From the IMG/VR virus record IMGVR_UViG_3300014720_000001, positions 140,622 through 204,621 of that record: DNA of 64,000 nucleotides, one strand, 5' to 3'. Position numbers and translations under genes: made by a program. This stretch comes from a virus. The notes under the pieces were generated by a model, which worked only from the letters and a program-made list of their open reading frames with translations, had not been told where the DNA came from and searched no databases. Of this stretch, positions 17,433-27,115 are shown piece by piece (within the stretch, counting starts at the first letter, position 1; every line of letters starts with the position of its first letter).

Positions 17433-17691
17433 GAATCACCTTGTCTACGTTTTGTAGTAACTCTTCAGCGTCGATAATTTTTTCGCACGCCGACTGAAAC
17501 ACCGGATGAATAAACTCTTTCAACGCACGCCGCGTCGCTGCCGTGCCAACACATCCGTCATCCGAAGCGTCGTTTACAACGACATCCAATGCGTCGTTTA
17601 CAACGTCAGCCAACCAGCGCACTTCCTCTCGCGTAAACGAGATCGTGATGCTGGCTGGCTTGAGCATTTCTTTAATTGTTTTCTTGGCCAT
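17353..17691 (-). CDS. Hypothetical protein
   Basis: A 112-residue frame from an ATG at 17691 (MAKKTIKEMLKPASITISFT). The central region is acidic and helical. The last ~25 residues (VRKVDARKRQASGARRKG) are strongly basic and overlie the DUF551-like gene in another frame, so the natural C-terminus may have been extended by loss of an earlier stop. Family unknown. Confidence 0.65.
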   Translation of the reverse strand: MAKKTIKEMLKPASITISFTREEVRWLADVVNDALDVVVNDASDDGCVGTAATRRALKEFIHPVFQSACEKIIDAEELLQNVDKVIHERTKVRKVDARKRQASGARRKGTRR

Positions 17692-17923
17692 CTGCTTCTT
17701 TCTTGTAAGCGCGCGGCGACACATGAAATTCGCCACACCATTCGCCTTGTGTCACGATCGGCCACCACGCCTCTTGCTGGCGTTCGTTCGCGATCTCGGC
17801 GACACGCGGACGCGGCGCGTAACGCCGGCACTCCCCCACCGTATCCAGTTCGGCCGAGGCAACAAAGTATATGCAATTTATGCAGTCTCGGCGTGGCGGC
17901 GTATGTTCAACTTTCAGAGTCAT
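17672..17923 (-). CDS. Small cysteine-containing protein (zinc-binding type)
   Basis: An 83-residue protein. The pattern D-C-I-N-C-I-Y-F, then G-E-C-R-R-Y-A-P-R-P, then W-W-P-I-V, then E-W-C-G-E-F matches a small widespread family with four cysteines that probably hold one zinc ion. No biochemical role known to me. Start at 17923 has GAGGA about 6 bases upstream and overlaps the previous gene by 17 bases. Confidence 0.75.
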   Translation of the reverse strand: MTLKVEHTPPRRDCINCIYFVASAELDTVGECRRYAPRPRVAEIANERQQEAWWPIVTQGEWCGEFHVSPRAYKKEADGQENN

Positions 17924-18275
17924 CGTCTTCCTCGTCGTACTTGTCGGCGTTGTGCTGCTCGTCGTACTCGTCGACGGCTTCCATGAATTCATCAAACGTC
18001 AAATCTGGAGCGTTTTGACACTCCAAAAACTGATAGATGAATTTACTTTCGCCGGTCTCTTTGTCGACGCGTTCCATCAACCGGTAGTGCATCATGTCGC
18101 CGGTTTCGTGGTTGTACCCGCTGATAATCGTGTCAGCTTCGGGCAGCGGGACCGGCAACTTTGAACCGTCTACAGGGCCGCCAAAACATTCGGCGAGCGG
18201 GAACAAGCCTTTTTGCATGCCCATAAATTCATGTTCGATAACCCCGTCGTCTTCGTCTTCTTCTGCCTCGTCCAT
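17907..18275 (-). CDS. Acidic hypothetical protein (GGPVDG type)
   Basis: A 122-residue, strongly acidic protein at both ends (MDEAEEDEDDG and YDEEDDDSES). The centre has a F-G-G-P-V-D-G-S-K motif common in small phage proteins of unknown role, followed by a beta-rich segment (TIISGYNHETGDMMHYRLM). It overlaps the recombinase stop by one base. Confidence 0.75.
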   Translation of the reverse strand: MDEAEEDEDDGVIEHEFMGMQKGLFPLAECFGGPVDGSKLPVPLPEADTIISGYNHETGDMMHYRLMERVDKETGESKFIYQFLECQNAPDLTFDEFMEAVDEYDEQHNADKYDEEDDDSES

Positions 18276-19645
18276 TAGTCCACCTGTCCAAGAGGATCGA
18301 AATCCGCTCCAACAACTTCGCCAACTGTGCTAGACGCAGCCATTAGCTCGGGTACGTCGGTCATCTGGTTTTTCTTCAACTCTTCCATCACCTGCTCGCG
18401 GTACTTGCGCGCCGGATCGCAGACGGTGTAGTCGTTAACACCGAGTAAGCCGTGCAGCATGCCGAGGACCTTTGGGTTGTCTTCGAGCATGATGGACGCC
18501 TCGACTTCCGACACGGCTTCCTGCTTGGAAATACCGAGCGCCTTGGAGAAGACGAGCGGTGTTTCGGCGTTCTTGGTGCCGTGCTTGTACTCCAGATCGC
18601 AGACCTGCTTGAGCAAGCCCGGCAGCTTGGGGTCCATGCCCGGAACCGGCTTACCGTCGCCCGCCTGTAGCTCCATAAGGAGCCGGATGGACGCAGTGTG
18701 CCAGTCCCAGAAATGGAACTGCTGGTTCTTGTAGGTCTCGTTGCCGTTCTTATCGACGGCCGGTACGATCTCGTTGTACCAGAGCAGATTAACAACGATC
18801 TTGCGCCCGGGAGCGCCGAGATTGTTCTTAGTCGCTGCTATACGAATCGACGCACCCTCATAACGCGGCGGGATGTTCTTCTGCGACGCCTTCGACATGT
18901 CGAGGATCAACGTCGGATAGTAATCCAGACTGGCGCCGCCGGGAGCGTACTTCTTGGGCGGACCAAATCCCATGGAGTTAATTTCCTCCTTGAGATGGTT
19001 CGTCGCAACAAGCGCAATCGGGTAATGCCGCAGCGTAGGCACCAGCGCCGTCCGCATGAAGTCCGACAGATTGCGGGCGAGATACGGGTGACCGGCCGCG
19101 GCGTGACCCTCGTCGGCTACCTTCTCGACGCGCCTATCAACCTCGACAGCCGAGATAGAGTCGATGCCGATACAGATAGGAATAACCCTGTCCGGGGCGT
19201 TAGCGGCGTCAACTTGCTTGTGAATAGCCTGACAGAATTCCATGTAGTGCTTTTGCCATTCTTCCACGCTCGCTGCCGTCTTGATCCGGGTGCGCGAGAT
19301 GTACTGCTGGTTGTGACTGAACAAGCCCGACATCATCGTCGGCGAGCCCTTGTTTTCCGTGTCGATCATGATGGCGCCGCCGCCATACATGTGAAACCAG
19401 CGCATGATCTCGATGAGCAACGCGGACTTACCGGCGCTGAACTCGCCGCGAAGCTGCGTGAAGCGCGACAGCGGGAAAATGTTAGCCTGCAGCAGATAGC
19501 GGGCTGCAAGCGTGGGAAGCGGCAAGCCGATCAGCGGGTCTTGATCTTCCGCCGTCGCCTTGAGCACTTCCGTGATAACCGGATGCTCGCCGTTGCGGGC
19601 GAACACATCAACTTCGTCGTGATCTTCTTTGCGTTTCCTGCCCAT
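18275..19645 (-). CDS. RecA/UvsX-like recombinase
   Basis: A 456-residue strand-exchange ATPase. Walker A is GEFSAGKS (residues 67-74), followed by a strand ending in M-I-D-T-E-N-K; Walker B is the PICIGIDSISAV stretch near residue 160; and a V-A-T-N-H-L-K region near 210 fits the L1/L2 side of the fold. It would coat single-stranded DNA made by the Mre11/Rad50-like complex and drive recombination-dependent replication. The start at 19645 is supported by AAGGGA upstream; the frame is open further but lacks a ribosome site. The C-terminal ~130 residues beyond the core are specific to this phage type. Confidence 0.85.
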   Translation of the reverse strand: MGRKRKEDHDEVDVFARNGEHPVITEVLKATAEDQDPLIGLPLPTLAARYLLQANIFPLSRFTQLRGEFSAGKSALLIEIMRWFHMYGGGAIMIDTENKGSPTMMSGLFSHNQQYISRTRIKTAASVEEWQKHYMEFCQAIHKQVDAANAPDRVIPICIGIDSISAVEVDRRVEKVADEGHAAAGHPYLARNLSDFMRTALVPTLRHYPIALVATNHLKEEINSMGFGPPKKYAPGGASLDYYPTLILDMSKASQKNIPPRYEGASIRIAATKNNLGAPGRKIVVNLLWYNEIVPAVDKNGNETYKNQQFHFWDWHTASIRLLMELQAGDGKPVPGMDPKLPGLLKQVCDLEYKHGTKNAETPLVFSKALGISKQEAVSEVEASIMLEDNPKVLGMLHGLLGVNDYTVCDPARKYREQVMEELKKNQMTDVPELMAASSTVGEVVGADFDPLGQVD

Positions 19646-19728
19646 AAATTCCCTTCTGATATGAAAGCCCCAGCTCCGGCGCACACGCACCCAGAGAACA
19701 ACGTGGCGCCGGAGCTGAAGCGAAAAGA

Positions 19729-21108
19729 TTACTTCTGCGCTGCGCGAGCACGAGCCCGCGCCAGAATATCAGCAGAGTCGCGCTTTGCGGGCCCAGCCTG
19801 CGCCATTGACGGCGGAGCGGGCGGCGCTGGCGGAGCCGAAGCAAAGATATCAGCAACGCTGGCATCTACCTCCGGCGAAACTTCAGCCTCCGGCTGCGGG
19901 TCCCACGGAGCCGGCGGATCAGCCTTTGGCGCCGATCGCTGCCCGTTCGTCGTCAGCGGGCGCTGACGCGGCGCGGGAGGAGGAGGAGTCTCCAGATCCT
20001 CTACCGGCGTCTCTACGCCCTGAAACGTCGACGTGCCCTTCGGCAGTGCCCGGAGGTACTGCGGGAAGTCACGCCACGCGTAATCCAGCGCTTCACGCGG
20101 AAACACGGGAGCCAGCATCTCAGCCTGCTCCTCGTAGGTCGGCAGCCGCAGGTAATCTTCCCACGTGCCGGCCTCCGACACAATCCGATCCGCGTACGGC
20201 TCCAGCGAAAGCTCCTGACCGTTAAACGTGTCATGGAGAATACCAAAGTGTGTGTACTCGCTGCGCGAGTGCGGATACCCAACGATGTACTGCGTGCCCT
20301 GCGGTCCGCGAGCAAACTTCGGGCACTGGAACGTCGTCGGACCTTCCAGACCTGTCGCGATCAAGTTAGCGCTGCCGCTCTTGAACGCTTCGGGCAGAAT
20401 CGTAAACAGCTTCGCCGGCCCAAGGGACAGCATATCGCCGCTCAGGTACTCACCGGTGCTTTCGTCGCGGACATTCAACGCCGCGTGCAGCGCCTCTGCC
20501 GCGCTGGTCTTCAGCCCGATGATCCGCGCGTTACGCTTGGAATCGTCGGAGAAAGCGCCCAGCACGATCTTTCCGTGCTCGTCAACATAGACCGCTGTGG
20601 CTGAAATAAACAGCGTCTTTTCCGGCTTCTTAAGCGAGCCGACGTGAGAGCTGCGGACAAACTCCTTCGACAGCAGGTCCGAAAACAGTCGCCCCAGTGT
20701 CGGGTGCGGGTTGTCCTTAGAGCTGTCATAGGCAACCTTGCGCAGAACGTGCAGCGGGCTCTCGTACAGATTCACGTCGGGGTTACCGTCGTGAATGATG
20801 TAGCAGATGCCCGGATTGCCGACCCAGTGCGCGCACGTCAGCAAACGACTCCAGTCGCCCATGGCAACGTTGTCGTGCCCTTCGCGGAAGCTGGCAAACG
20901 TTTCACCGTTTTTGCCCTCCTCGTAGATGGGAAGCAGCCGAAGGCAAAGGCCGTTTCCGAGGAGTTCACCGCCTGCCGCAATCAGAACGTTATTCTGCTT
21001 GCCGTAGGCGTATCGGCTCTTGTTATTCGAGCCGCCGGTACCGATGTTGTTAGCTTTACGGTACTCAGGATCAATCGCCGCAAAATTAGCCGCGTTATAG
21101 CGTGGCAT
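19729..21108 (-). CDS. Unknown replication-region protein (possible ssDNA-binding protein)
   Basis: A 459-residue protein. Residues 1-340 are a globular region without motifs I know; residues ~355-445 are low-complexity, proline- and alanine-rich with acids. The very end is basic and alanine-rich (SADILARARARAAQK). It sits between the polymerase and recombinase genes and has its own candidate promoter (21161-21188) and a clear ribosome site (AAAGG), as expected for an abundant protein. By position it could be the single-stranded DNA-binding protein, otherwise missing from the window, but no OB-fold signature is readable. That role is inference. Confidence 0.8.
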   Translation of the reverse strand: MPRYNAANFAAIDPEYRKANNIGTGGSNNKSRYAYGKQNNVLIAAGGELLGNGLCLRLLPIYEEGKNGETFASFREGHDNVAMGDWSRLLTCAHWVGNPGICYIIHDGNPDVNLYESPLHVLRKVAYDSSKDNPHPTLGRLFSDLLSKEFVRSSHVGSLKKPEKTLFISATAVYVDEHGKIVLGAFSDDSKRNARIIGLKTSAAEALHAALNVRDESTGEYLSGDMLSLGPAKLFTILPEAFKSGSANLIATGLEGPTTFQCPKFARGPQGTQYIVGYPHSRSEYTHFGILHDTFNGQELSLEPYADRIVSEAGTWEDYLRLPTYEEQAEMLAPVFPREALDYAWRDFPQYLRALPKGTSTFQGVETPVEDLETPPPPAPRQRPLTTNGQRSAPKADPPAPWDPQPEAEVSPEVDASVADIFASAPPAPPAPPSMAQAGPAKRDSADILARARARAAQK

Positions 21109-21160
21109 ACAAACCTTTCTATGTAATTGAGGGCCCTATTGCCCTTTGTGGATGTCTGCA

Positions 21161-21188
21161 ACTATAGCAGACAAAACCAGTCTGTCTA
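21161..21188 (-). promoter_or_regulatory. Candidate sigma70-type promoter
   Basis: On the minus strand TAGACA (21183-21188) and TATAGT (21161-21166) are separated by 16 bases, each one or two changes from consensus. The -35 overlaps the stop codon of the polymerase gene. A 7-bp hairpin (21153-21159 with 21167-21173) spans the -10 region. It would drive the gene at 19729-21108 and the recombinase. Confidence 0.4.
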
Positions 21189-24100
21189 GCCCTTCTCATC
21201 GCAAAACCAATCGATCCCCAAACCCCTAGATTTCGCGGGTTTTAGGTTCTCTCCCCAGTGGAAAAACACGTCGCGACTCATGCCGAAATGGTATGGCCCG
21301 GCGTTCTCAATCTTGGTGCCGTCCAACCTATGCGGCCAGAACGGTACCCCAGTTACCATGCACTCTGGAATAACTTCTTTGTAAACGCGCTCGGCGTGCT
21401 CTAGCGGCACAATTAACACAATCGCGTCATGGATCTGCAGCGCGATTTTGTAATCAATATCCGAGTGCTCTTCGCGATACTTGTAGAAGTTGTAAAGCGC
21501 AATCGACACGGCGTCAGCTACTCCGCCTTGAATTGGGAAGTTCTGCGCCTGTCGCTCCTGCTCGCCACGTACAGCGCGGTCCTTGGTGGGCATGAACCGG
21601 CGGAAGCGGCCGTACGGACCAACTAACCAGCCCGGGTCTTGAGACCGCATACGGCACTCTGCCAGAAATGACTTCGTGCCGGGATAAGACTGAAAGTAGG
21701 CGTCAATCATCGCTTGGCACTGATCGGCCGTGACGTCGTGACCTTCCTCTTTGCACTGGCGCGCAAGAGCTTCTGAGCCGCGGCCGTACGGAATGCCGAA
21801 GTTCACGTTTTTGGCTGCAACCCGAAGACCCTTTACACCAGCGTCGGCCATACCCTGTTTTGTGGGCGTGACGCCGCTGAGCCGGAAGGTCTTAACCGCC
21901 TGCTGACTGTGGATGTCGTAGTGATCCGGGTGATCCTCTGGCAGAAGATTACGCCGGACGTGCTCGATCATATTTTTATCTTGGCTCAACCACGCGAGGA
22001 CCGCCAGTTCCGCACCAGTGAGGTCGGTTTCGATACCAACGCAGCCCTTGGGTACACGAAGGATCGAGCGCACGGGATGCTGGTATCGGTCCTTTCCGAG
22101 AATGCGCTTGTAGTCGTCTTCTCGGCGGGAACTGAGGTTCTGCAAAGGAGGTCGGCTGCTGCTGGCTCGGCCTGTTTCCTTCGTCTGAAACATGTGAGTA
22201 CGGACCTTACCGTCGGTGTGGACACAGCCGACAAGACCTTTCTCATACGTGTAATTACCGTTCTCATCGAGTTCGTATTCTCCGTCGTCTGTTTCAGAAG
22301 GTTTACGCAACACGGACTGCAGCACCTGACTGATAAATTTGTAGTCACGGATTTTCGCTGCGGTCGAGTTAATGTGGCCAAGGATGCCCAGACTTTCTTT
22401 GTCCGTGCTGGGTGTCACGGTGTCAGCGTTCAGCCCGCGGTACGTCAACTCGTTCCACAGCACGGGGCGCTTGCCGGTTGTTTTAACCGGCCGCAGATCA
22501 AGCGTCTGCGCCGCCTCTGGGATCGTCGGCGAGTTTGTATACCGGTCAGCGAAATCCCGGCCAAACAGCGCAATGGCGAGCTGCGGCTGCGACTTGGGAT
22601 TAAACTCTGGCCACTGCAGTTCTTCGCGAATCTCGGCCAGTAGTTGCTCCTGCGTGTTCATAAACAGCGTGGTCAACTCGTCCGCGCGATTGCGGTCGAT
22701 TTCAAGGCCAGTCATTTCCATCTCTAGAAACGCCAGCGACGCGTTATGGGCGGTCCAGTACGGCAGCCAGCAGTCGTGGCCTGTGCCGGACCGCGCGATA
22801 ATTCCGTCTTTGCCGTTGGTGCCGTAAAAACGCATCATGATGCGGCGCGTAACGTCGACGTCATACGAGGCGTACGGATGGAGCACGTGCGCCGGACACT
22901 CGCCGTACCCGCCGACTTCACTGGCTTTCAATTTGTTATCAGTACGATACTTTTTCTTCCAGTGGTCGAGCGGTTCCCAATAGGTCGGCGCCGCCGTAAA
23001 CCGCATAGAGCATTCGTCGAGCCCGTAGCGCGCGCACTCGTTCACGGCGTGATACATCAGGCTCGTGTCCCAGCCGCCGTGCGTGCGGTCGTCCGGGTCT
23101 TCGGCGGGCGCATACTCCGGCCGAACGTCCACACCGAAATCAACGAGCCACGGCAAGTCAGCGCGGAAGAAGTGCCCGCCAACGCGGACATGACGATCAG
23201 GCGTGCTTTTCAGCAGACGAATCATTTGCTGGCGAGCCGCGTTCAGATTTGGCTGGAACGCTTCCGCGCCGCCTTGGTGCCGCAGAACTATTGTTCGGGC
23301 CCACTTGTCTTTATTTGATATCTGAACCGTCCGCAGATACGCGCCGTCTTCCGTCGGATAGTCGCCGTGCCACTCACAATCGATGGCGATGATATTGGCG
23401 TTCGGGTCCGGGTCGGCGAGCATGGCGTCCACGACTTCCGCTAGCGCCTCTTCGGTATAGATATCAGCGTGGTCAACCGCTTCTTCGTCCAGCAGTTCGT
23501 CGTGAATAAGCGCTTTGAACCGCCGGATCTGCCCGACAAAATCTTCTGTTGCTTCAGGCTTGCGCACGACAAATGCCGGGTGCATCACCGACATGGCTTT
23601 CATAGTGCGAGTGTTGCCGTCCGCGTCGGGCGCTGAGATATCTAAAATCCGCCCGGCTAATCCCGTCACCGCGGCGTTGGTACGCATCACCGCTTTTATG
23701 GCCTCGTTGCCGAGACACAAAATAAACTCGGGCTGGACGATGCGGATTTCCTGCTCCAGCAAAATCGCGCAGTTCTTGATCCACGCGGCCGGTACAGCCG
23801 TGATTTCAAACGGCGCGGCAAACTTACACGCAAACGTGACGTACCAGCTTTCGTACATCTCGGGCGGAATACCGCACTCTTCGAAGATCTCGGCCAGCGC
23901 GGTCATGGCTGGACCGGCCGTGGCGTTCAAGCTTTCCATCTCGTAGTAGCCGGGCAGTTTGCCGACGACCATCACCCGCGCTTTGTGCCACGGGCCGTAT
24001 GTCTCGACGGCGGCTGATTTTTTGCCCCAGATATGGCCGGGCAAAAACGAAACCGGAATCAGCTCTTTTGACGACTTGTGCGAGATTGGCAGGTGAAAGT

Positions 24101-24353
24101 CCGGCCGGTAAAGCGCATTGCGATACAAGTTCGTCAAGTGCGTCCCAACCGGCACGCTCTTCTTTTTCTTCGCGCTCGCTTCATCAATTTCATCGCCCAG
24201 CACCACTGCGTGCGCAATGAAGTCTGGGCCGGCTGGCGGCATACCCGGATCCGTAAGCGGAATGAACGGGTATGCCGCAGCCGTAAAGTCTTCTGTATTC
24301 GGATCGTACAGCGTCTGCGTCAGACGGTGCGTAAGCGAAATACCCTGTGCCAT
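21186..24353 (-). CDS. Family A DNA polymerase with N-terminal uracil-DNA-glycosylase-like domain
   Basis: A 1055-residue replicative polymerase. Residues ~120-290 resemble family 4/5 uracil-DNA glycosylases: GKLPGYYEMESLNATAG (131-147), YVTFACK, a W-x-x-N-C helix and S-V-M-H-P-A (255-260). The 3'-5' exonuclease follows, with D325 and E327, D399 in GHFFRADLPWL and D500 in YASYDVD. The polymerase domain has motif A E-T-D-L-T-G-A-E-L (775-783), motif B RVAAKNVNFGIPYG (844-857) and motif C Q-I-H-D-A (973-977). Phage SPO1 is a known case of glycosylase-polymerase fusion. The first glycosylase motif has K where the active GEAPG form has E, and motif C has A instead of the usual E after H-D. Confidence 0.93.
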   Translation of the reverse strand: MAQGISLTHRLTQTLYDPNTEDFTAAAYPFIPLTDPGMPPAGPDFIAHAVVLGDEIDEASAKKKKSVPVGTHLTNLYRNALYRPDFHLPISHKSSKELIPVSFLPGHIWGKKSAAVETYGPWHKARVMVVGKLPGYYEMESLNATAGPAMTALAEIFEECGIPPEMYESWYVTFACKFAAPFEITAVPAAWIKNCAILLEQEIRIVQPEFILCLGNEAIKAVMRTNAAVTGLAGRILDISAPDADGNTRTMKAMSVMHPAFVVRKPEATEDFVGQIRRFKALIHDELLDEEAVDHADIYTEEALAEVVDAMLADPDPNANIIAIDCEWHGDYPTEDGAYLRTVQISNKDKWARTIVLRHQGGAEAFQPNLNAARQQMIRLLKSTPDRHVRVGGHFFRADLPWLVDFGVDVRPEYAPAEDPDDRTHGGWDTSLMYHAVNECARYGLDECSMRFTAAPTYWEPLDHWKKKYRTDNKLKASEVGGYGECPAHVLHPYASYDVDVTRRIMMRFYGTNGKDGIIARSGTGHDCWLPYWTAHNASLAFLEMEMTGLEIDRNRADELTTLFMNTQEQLLAEIREELQWPEFNPKSQPQLAIALFGRDFADRYTNSPTIPEAAQTLDLRPVKTTGKRPVLWNELTYRGLNADTVTPSTDKESLGILGHINSTAAKIRDYKFISQVLQSVLRKPSETDDGEYELDENGNYTYEKGLVGCVHTDGKVRTHMFQTKETGRASSSRPPLQNLSSRREDDYKRILGKDRYQHPVRSILRVPKGCVGIETDLTGAELAVLAWLSQDKNMIEHVRRNLLPEDHPDHYDIHSQQAVKTFRLSGVTPTKQGMADAGVKGLRVAAKNVNFGIPYGRGSEALARQCKEEGHDVTADQCQAMIDAYFQSYPGTKSFLAECRMRSQDPGWLVGPYGRFRRFMPTKDRAVRGEQERQAQNFPIQGGVADAVSIALYNFYKYREEHSDIDYKIALQIHDAIVLIVPLEHAERVYKEVIPECMVTGVPFWPHRLDGTKIENAGPYHFGMSRDVFFHWGENLKPAKSRGLGIDWFCDEKG

Positions 24354-24359
24354 AACGCC

Positions 24360-25427
24360 TCACAACAAAAACGAAAGATCTGCCGAAACATCCACAGCAT
24401 CTGCGGACGCCGACAACATTTCAAATAACTCAGACCGGGAGTAGTCAGCTGGATCACGATCATCGGGCAAGATGACCGGCACAACATTAACGTTCCGCTG
24501 GCAAAGAGCCGACACGACCTGCTCTAGCTCTGTCTGCGCGTCGTGGTCGAGCACAACGAACACAGGCTTATTTGCCCATGTCGTTGCGATCGTGTTGCAC
24601 TGCCACGCTGACAACGTCTTACCAAAAATGCAGACGCCGGCAACCCCTAGCCGCCAAACGCTCGGCACGCCCTCGACCACGACGGCAACCGGCTGCGTAG
24701 CCGCGTTGTCGTAGTTGTAAAGAACCTGACTTTTGCGCATGCCGTTGTAGTACTTGACGGTCATCTTGCTGTTGCCAACAACGCGACCCTGCCAGCCGAC
24801 CAACTGCCCGTGAAAATGAACCGGAATGTAAATACGGCCGTGCATAATCCGATGCTTGTCCAGCCGCGGATTTACGCACACGCCGATTTGAAACATTTCG
24901 GCTAGCTCGGCGGGGTCAAAACCGCGGCCGGTCAAATAATCAATCGCCGGGTGGTACGCAGGCAACGTAGCAAGCGGAAGTATCTCTCCCGGCGGTTCAA
25001 TCGTCTCGTGCGCCGTGTCGAGCGGCACGGAGCGAATTGGTGTCCGCAGCATGAGTCGCCGGCCGGCGCCGAAAACCATGTCTTCAAACTGCTCAAGCCG
25101 GCCGGGCTTATCGAGACAGTTTTCGTTGTAGCACACCACCAGATGCGTGTTTGCCCGACGACCGTTGCGAATGTCTGCTCCGTACCGGTGATTTACCCAC
25201 AGACGACTTCGCTGGTCGCGACAAAACGGACAACACACGCAGTAATACTCACCCCAGTTTCCGCGATACGTAACCTTACCGCGGCGGAGTGGATCATCAA
25301 ATTGTTCGACCTGCGCGGGCACACCTTCGTTTGCGATAGTTACCTCGCCGAACTTGTGCGCGAGCAGACCGTACAGTACGGGATTCAGGGGATTTGAACT
25401 TGGCGTCTTTGAAACCGCCATTTTCAT
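24360..25427 (-). CDS. DNA primase (zinc plus Toprim)
   Basis: A 355-residue primase of DnaG type that makes RNA primers for the lagging strand. The N-terminal zinc region has C-V-C-C-P-F-C (63-69) and V-V-C-Y-N-E-N-C (97-104). The Toprim half has V-V-V-E-G-V-P-S-V near residue 245 and V-V-L-D-H-D-A near 285, supplying the catalytic glutamate and the DxD pair. Start at 25427 is chosen for GAGAGGAG upstream. It lies directly after the DnaB-like helicase gene, with a 12-base overlap of the alternative upstream frame only. Confidence 0.88.
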   Translation of the reverse strand: MKMAVSKTPSSNPLNPVLYGLLAHKFGEVTIANEGVPAQVEQFDDPLRRGKVTYRGNWGEYYCVCCPFCRDQRSRLWVNHRYGADIRNGRRANTHLVVCYNENCLDKPGRLEQFEDMVFGAGRRLMLRTPIRSVPLDTAHETIEPPGEILPLATLPAYHPAIDYLTGRGFDPAELAEMFQIGVCVNPRLDKHRIMHGRIYIPVHFHGQLVGWQGRVVGNSKMTVKYYNGMRKSQVLYNYDNAATQPVAVVVEGVPSVWRLGVAGVCIFGKTLSAWQCNTIATTWANKPVFVVLDHDAQTELEQVVSALCQRNVNVVPVILPDDRDPADYSRSELFEMLSASADAVDVSADLSFLL

Positions 25428-25438
25428 ACTGACTCCTC

Positions 25439-27115
25439 TCACGACATCATGTCTTCAGCAAATGTGTCTACCGGAATAATACGCCGAACAGCCGAACGCG
25501 GACGGGTGAGTGCCGCCGCTTCTTCTGGACTAACCGGCGCGATGTCGCCGCGCTGAATGATGCGCTTGGCGGCTTCAGACGCGGTGTACTCGTCGTTTAC
25601 AAGACGAATCTCGGCAACTTTGTCATCAATCTTGATCAAACCTTTGAGGTTATCTGCCCGAAGGTAACGCAACTTCGACCAGTAGATCGTCGAAACATGG
25701 CACGCCTCATCGCGCGCATTTACGCAAAGGCACGCGTGCAGATTCTCCGCGAACGACTTTGAACCGGACGCGTCAGCATGCGAAACGTACCGATACGGGG
25801 GGATGTTTTTAACTTCACCCTGCGCGAGCTGATGCGCCAGCATAATTACAGCGCCCGACGGCACCGCAATCCTCGCCCGTAACTGGTCAACTGCGTTTTT
25901 GATTGGCCGCGCCATCGACTCTGAATACTTCGTCTTGACGTTGGCGTTCATTTCACGCTCAACCATGACGCCGCAATAGTCGATGGCCACAAACCCAATT
26001 TCCATTCCACGCTCGCGGGCCAGTTGCTCCAGCGCCACGACAATCTCCGCCACGCCGCCAGCGCCGCGATTACCGGTCTTCTCGTTCTGCGAAAAGTCCA
26101 GATACATAAAGTTATGATTAAACCACGAAATAGCGGCGACCCAACGCTCGCGTTCACCGAACATGACTTCGCCGTTTCGATTGACCGGCAACTCGCGATC
26201 GTAGTCTTTAAGGTTGTCAGCGGTCGACAGCTCATTCCAAAAGTCACGCCCGACGGCAAACAACGAACGATCAATTTGCGCAGCAGCAGACCAGAACGTC
26301 GGATTCATCTTTTCGGCCGGATCTTCGTAGCCGATAAATACCGACAGTTTATTGGGCGAGTTTGCGGCATACTGCTGTGCCATACGGACAGCCGTAACGG
26401 CCAGAAGTGTCGTCTTACCGCCGCCATAGGGCCCTAAGACGCCAATAATGTCACCTGCCCGAAAACCTTGCAGGTACTCGTCAATAAACGGCAGCGTCGT
26501 TGGGACCGCGACCGGCGGGAGCGCAATGGGCGATCCGGGCTCAGGCATCATGGCCGCGTTCTCAAACCGCTTGCCCAGTGCCTCGACCGATTGTGCTTTT
26601 CTCGTCCACTGCGCTAACTGCGACTCTAGGTTCTCCGGCGCGCCGCCCAAAGTATTCAGTACGGCCTGCGCCTCGCCTTTGACCATGCGCTCGCGAATAA
26701 ACCGGCGAGTGATGTCCTCGATGTAGGACTTCTCGGCGCGAGCTTCGGTTTCGGCCAGCGGAGTAACGCTAAAAGACGCGTCGACAAAACGGACCAACTC
26801 CTCGACCGCGTCGTTACTTAACGGAAGGGCAGAGGTACCGGCGACGGCGCTGTCACGCCACGCCAGTAATCGCGTGTTGATCATTTCGGCCGTGAGCGCG
26901 CCGAACTGTTCGTACAGTTCTTTCATCGCCGCAAACAGATAGTAAAACGGCAACTCGTCCAGCGTCTGACCGAAATGGCCGTGTGTAAGCCCAACGCGCA
27001 ACGAATCACGCAGCAGGGAGGAGTGCTGTAGAAACCCCGAGATCATCGTGCCAATCTCGGACGTTGTCACCGCGTCGACTGTCTTTAATTTTTCGTCTAT
27101 GAACTCACTAGGCAT
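25439..27115 (-). CDS. DnaB-like replicative helicase
   Basis: A 558-residue ring helicase. The N-terminal ~170 residues are helical, as in DnaB. The RecA-like core has Walker A GPYGGGKTT (228-236), Walker B in IGFVAIDYCGVMV near 380, and the L-A-H-Q-L-A-Q-G motif near 425 with its DNA-contacting glutamine. It would unwind DNA at the fork with the primase encoded next to it. It overlaps the upstream gene by 8 bases. Confidence 0.88.
   Translation of the reverse strand: MPSEFIDEKLKTVDAVTTSEIGTMISGFLQHSSLLRDSLRVGLTHGHFGQTLDELPFYYLFAAMKELYEQFGALTAEMINTRLLAWRDSAVAGTSALPLSNDAVEELVRFVDASFSVTPLAETEARAEKSYIEDITRRFIRERMVKGEAQAVLNTLGGAPENLESQLAQWTRKAQSVEALGKRFENAAMMPEPGSPIALPPVAVPTTLPFIDEYLQGFRAGDIIGVLGPYGGGKTTLLAVTAVRMAQQYAANSPNKLSVFIGYEDPAEKMNPTFWSAAAQIDRSLFAVGRDFWNELSTADNLKDYDRELPVNRNGEVMFGERERWVAAISWFNHNFMYLDFSQNEKTGNRGAGGVAEIVVALEQLARERGMEIGFVAIDYCGVMVEREMNANVKTKYSESMARPIKNAVDQLRARIAVPSGAVIMLAHQLAQGEVKNIPPYRYVSHADASGSKSFAENLHACLCVNARDEACHVSTIYWSKLRYLRADNLKGLIKIDDKVAEIRLVNDEYTASEAAKRIIQRGDIAPVSPEEAAALTRPRSAVRRIIPVDTFAEDMMS

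Noticed and set aside
18698-19966. 422-codon plus-strand open frame
   Set aside because: It lies opposite the recombinase gene; its product is arginine- and valine-rich with no motifs, as expected of the antisense frame of a GC-rich coding region.
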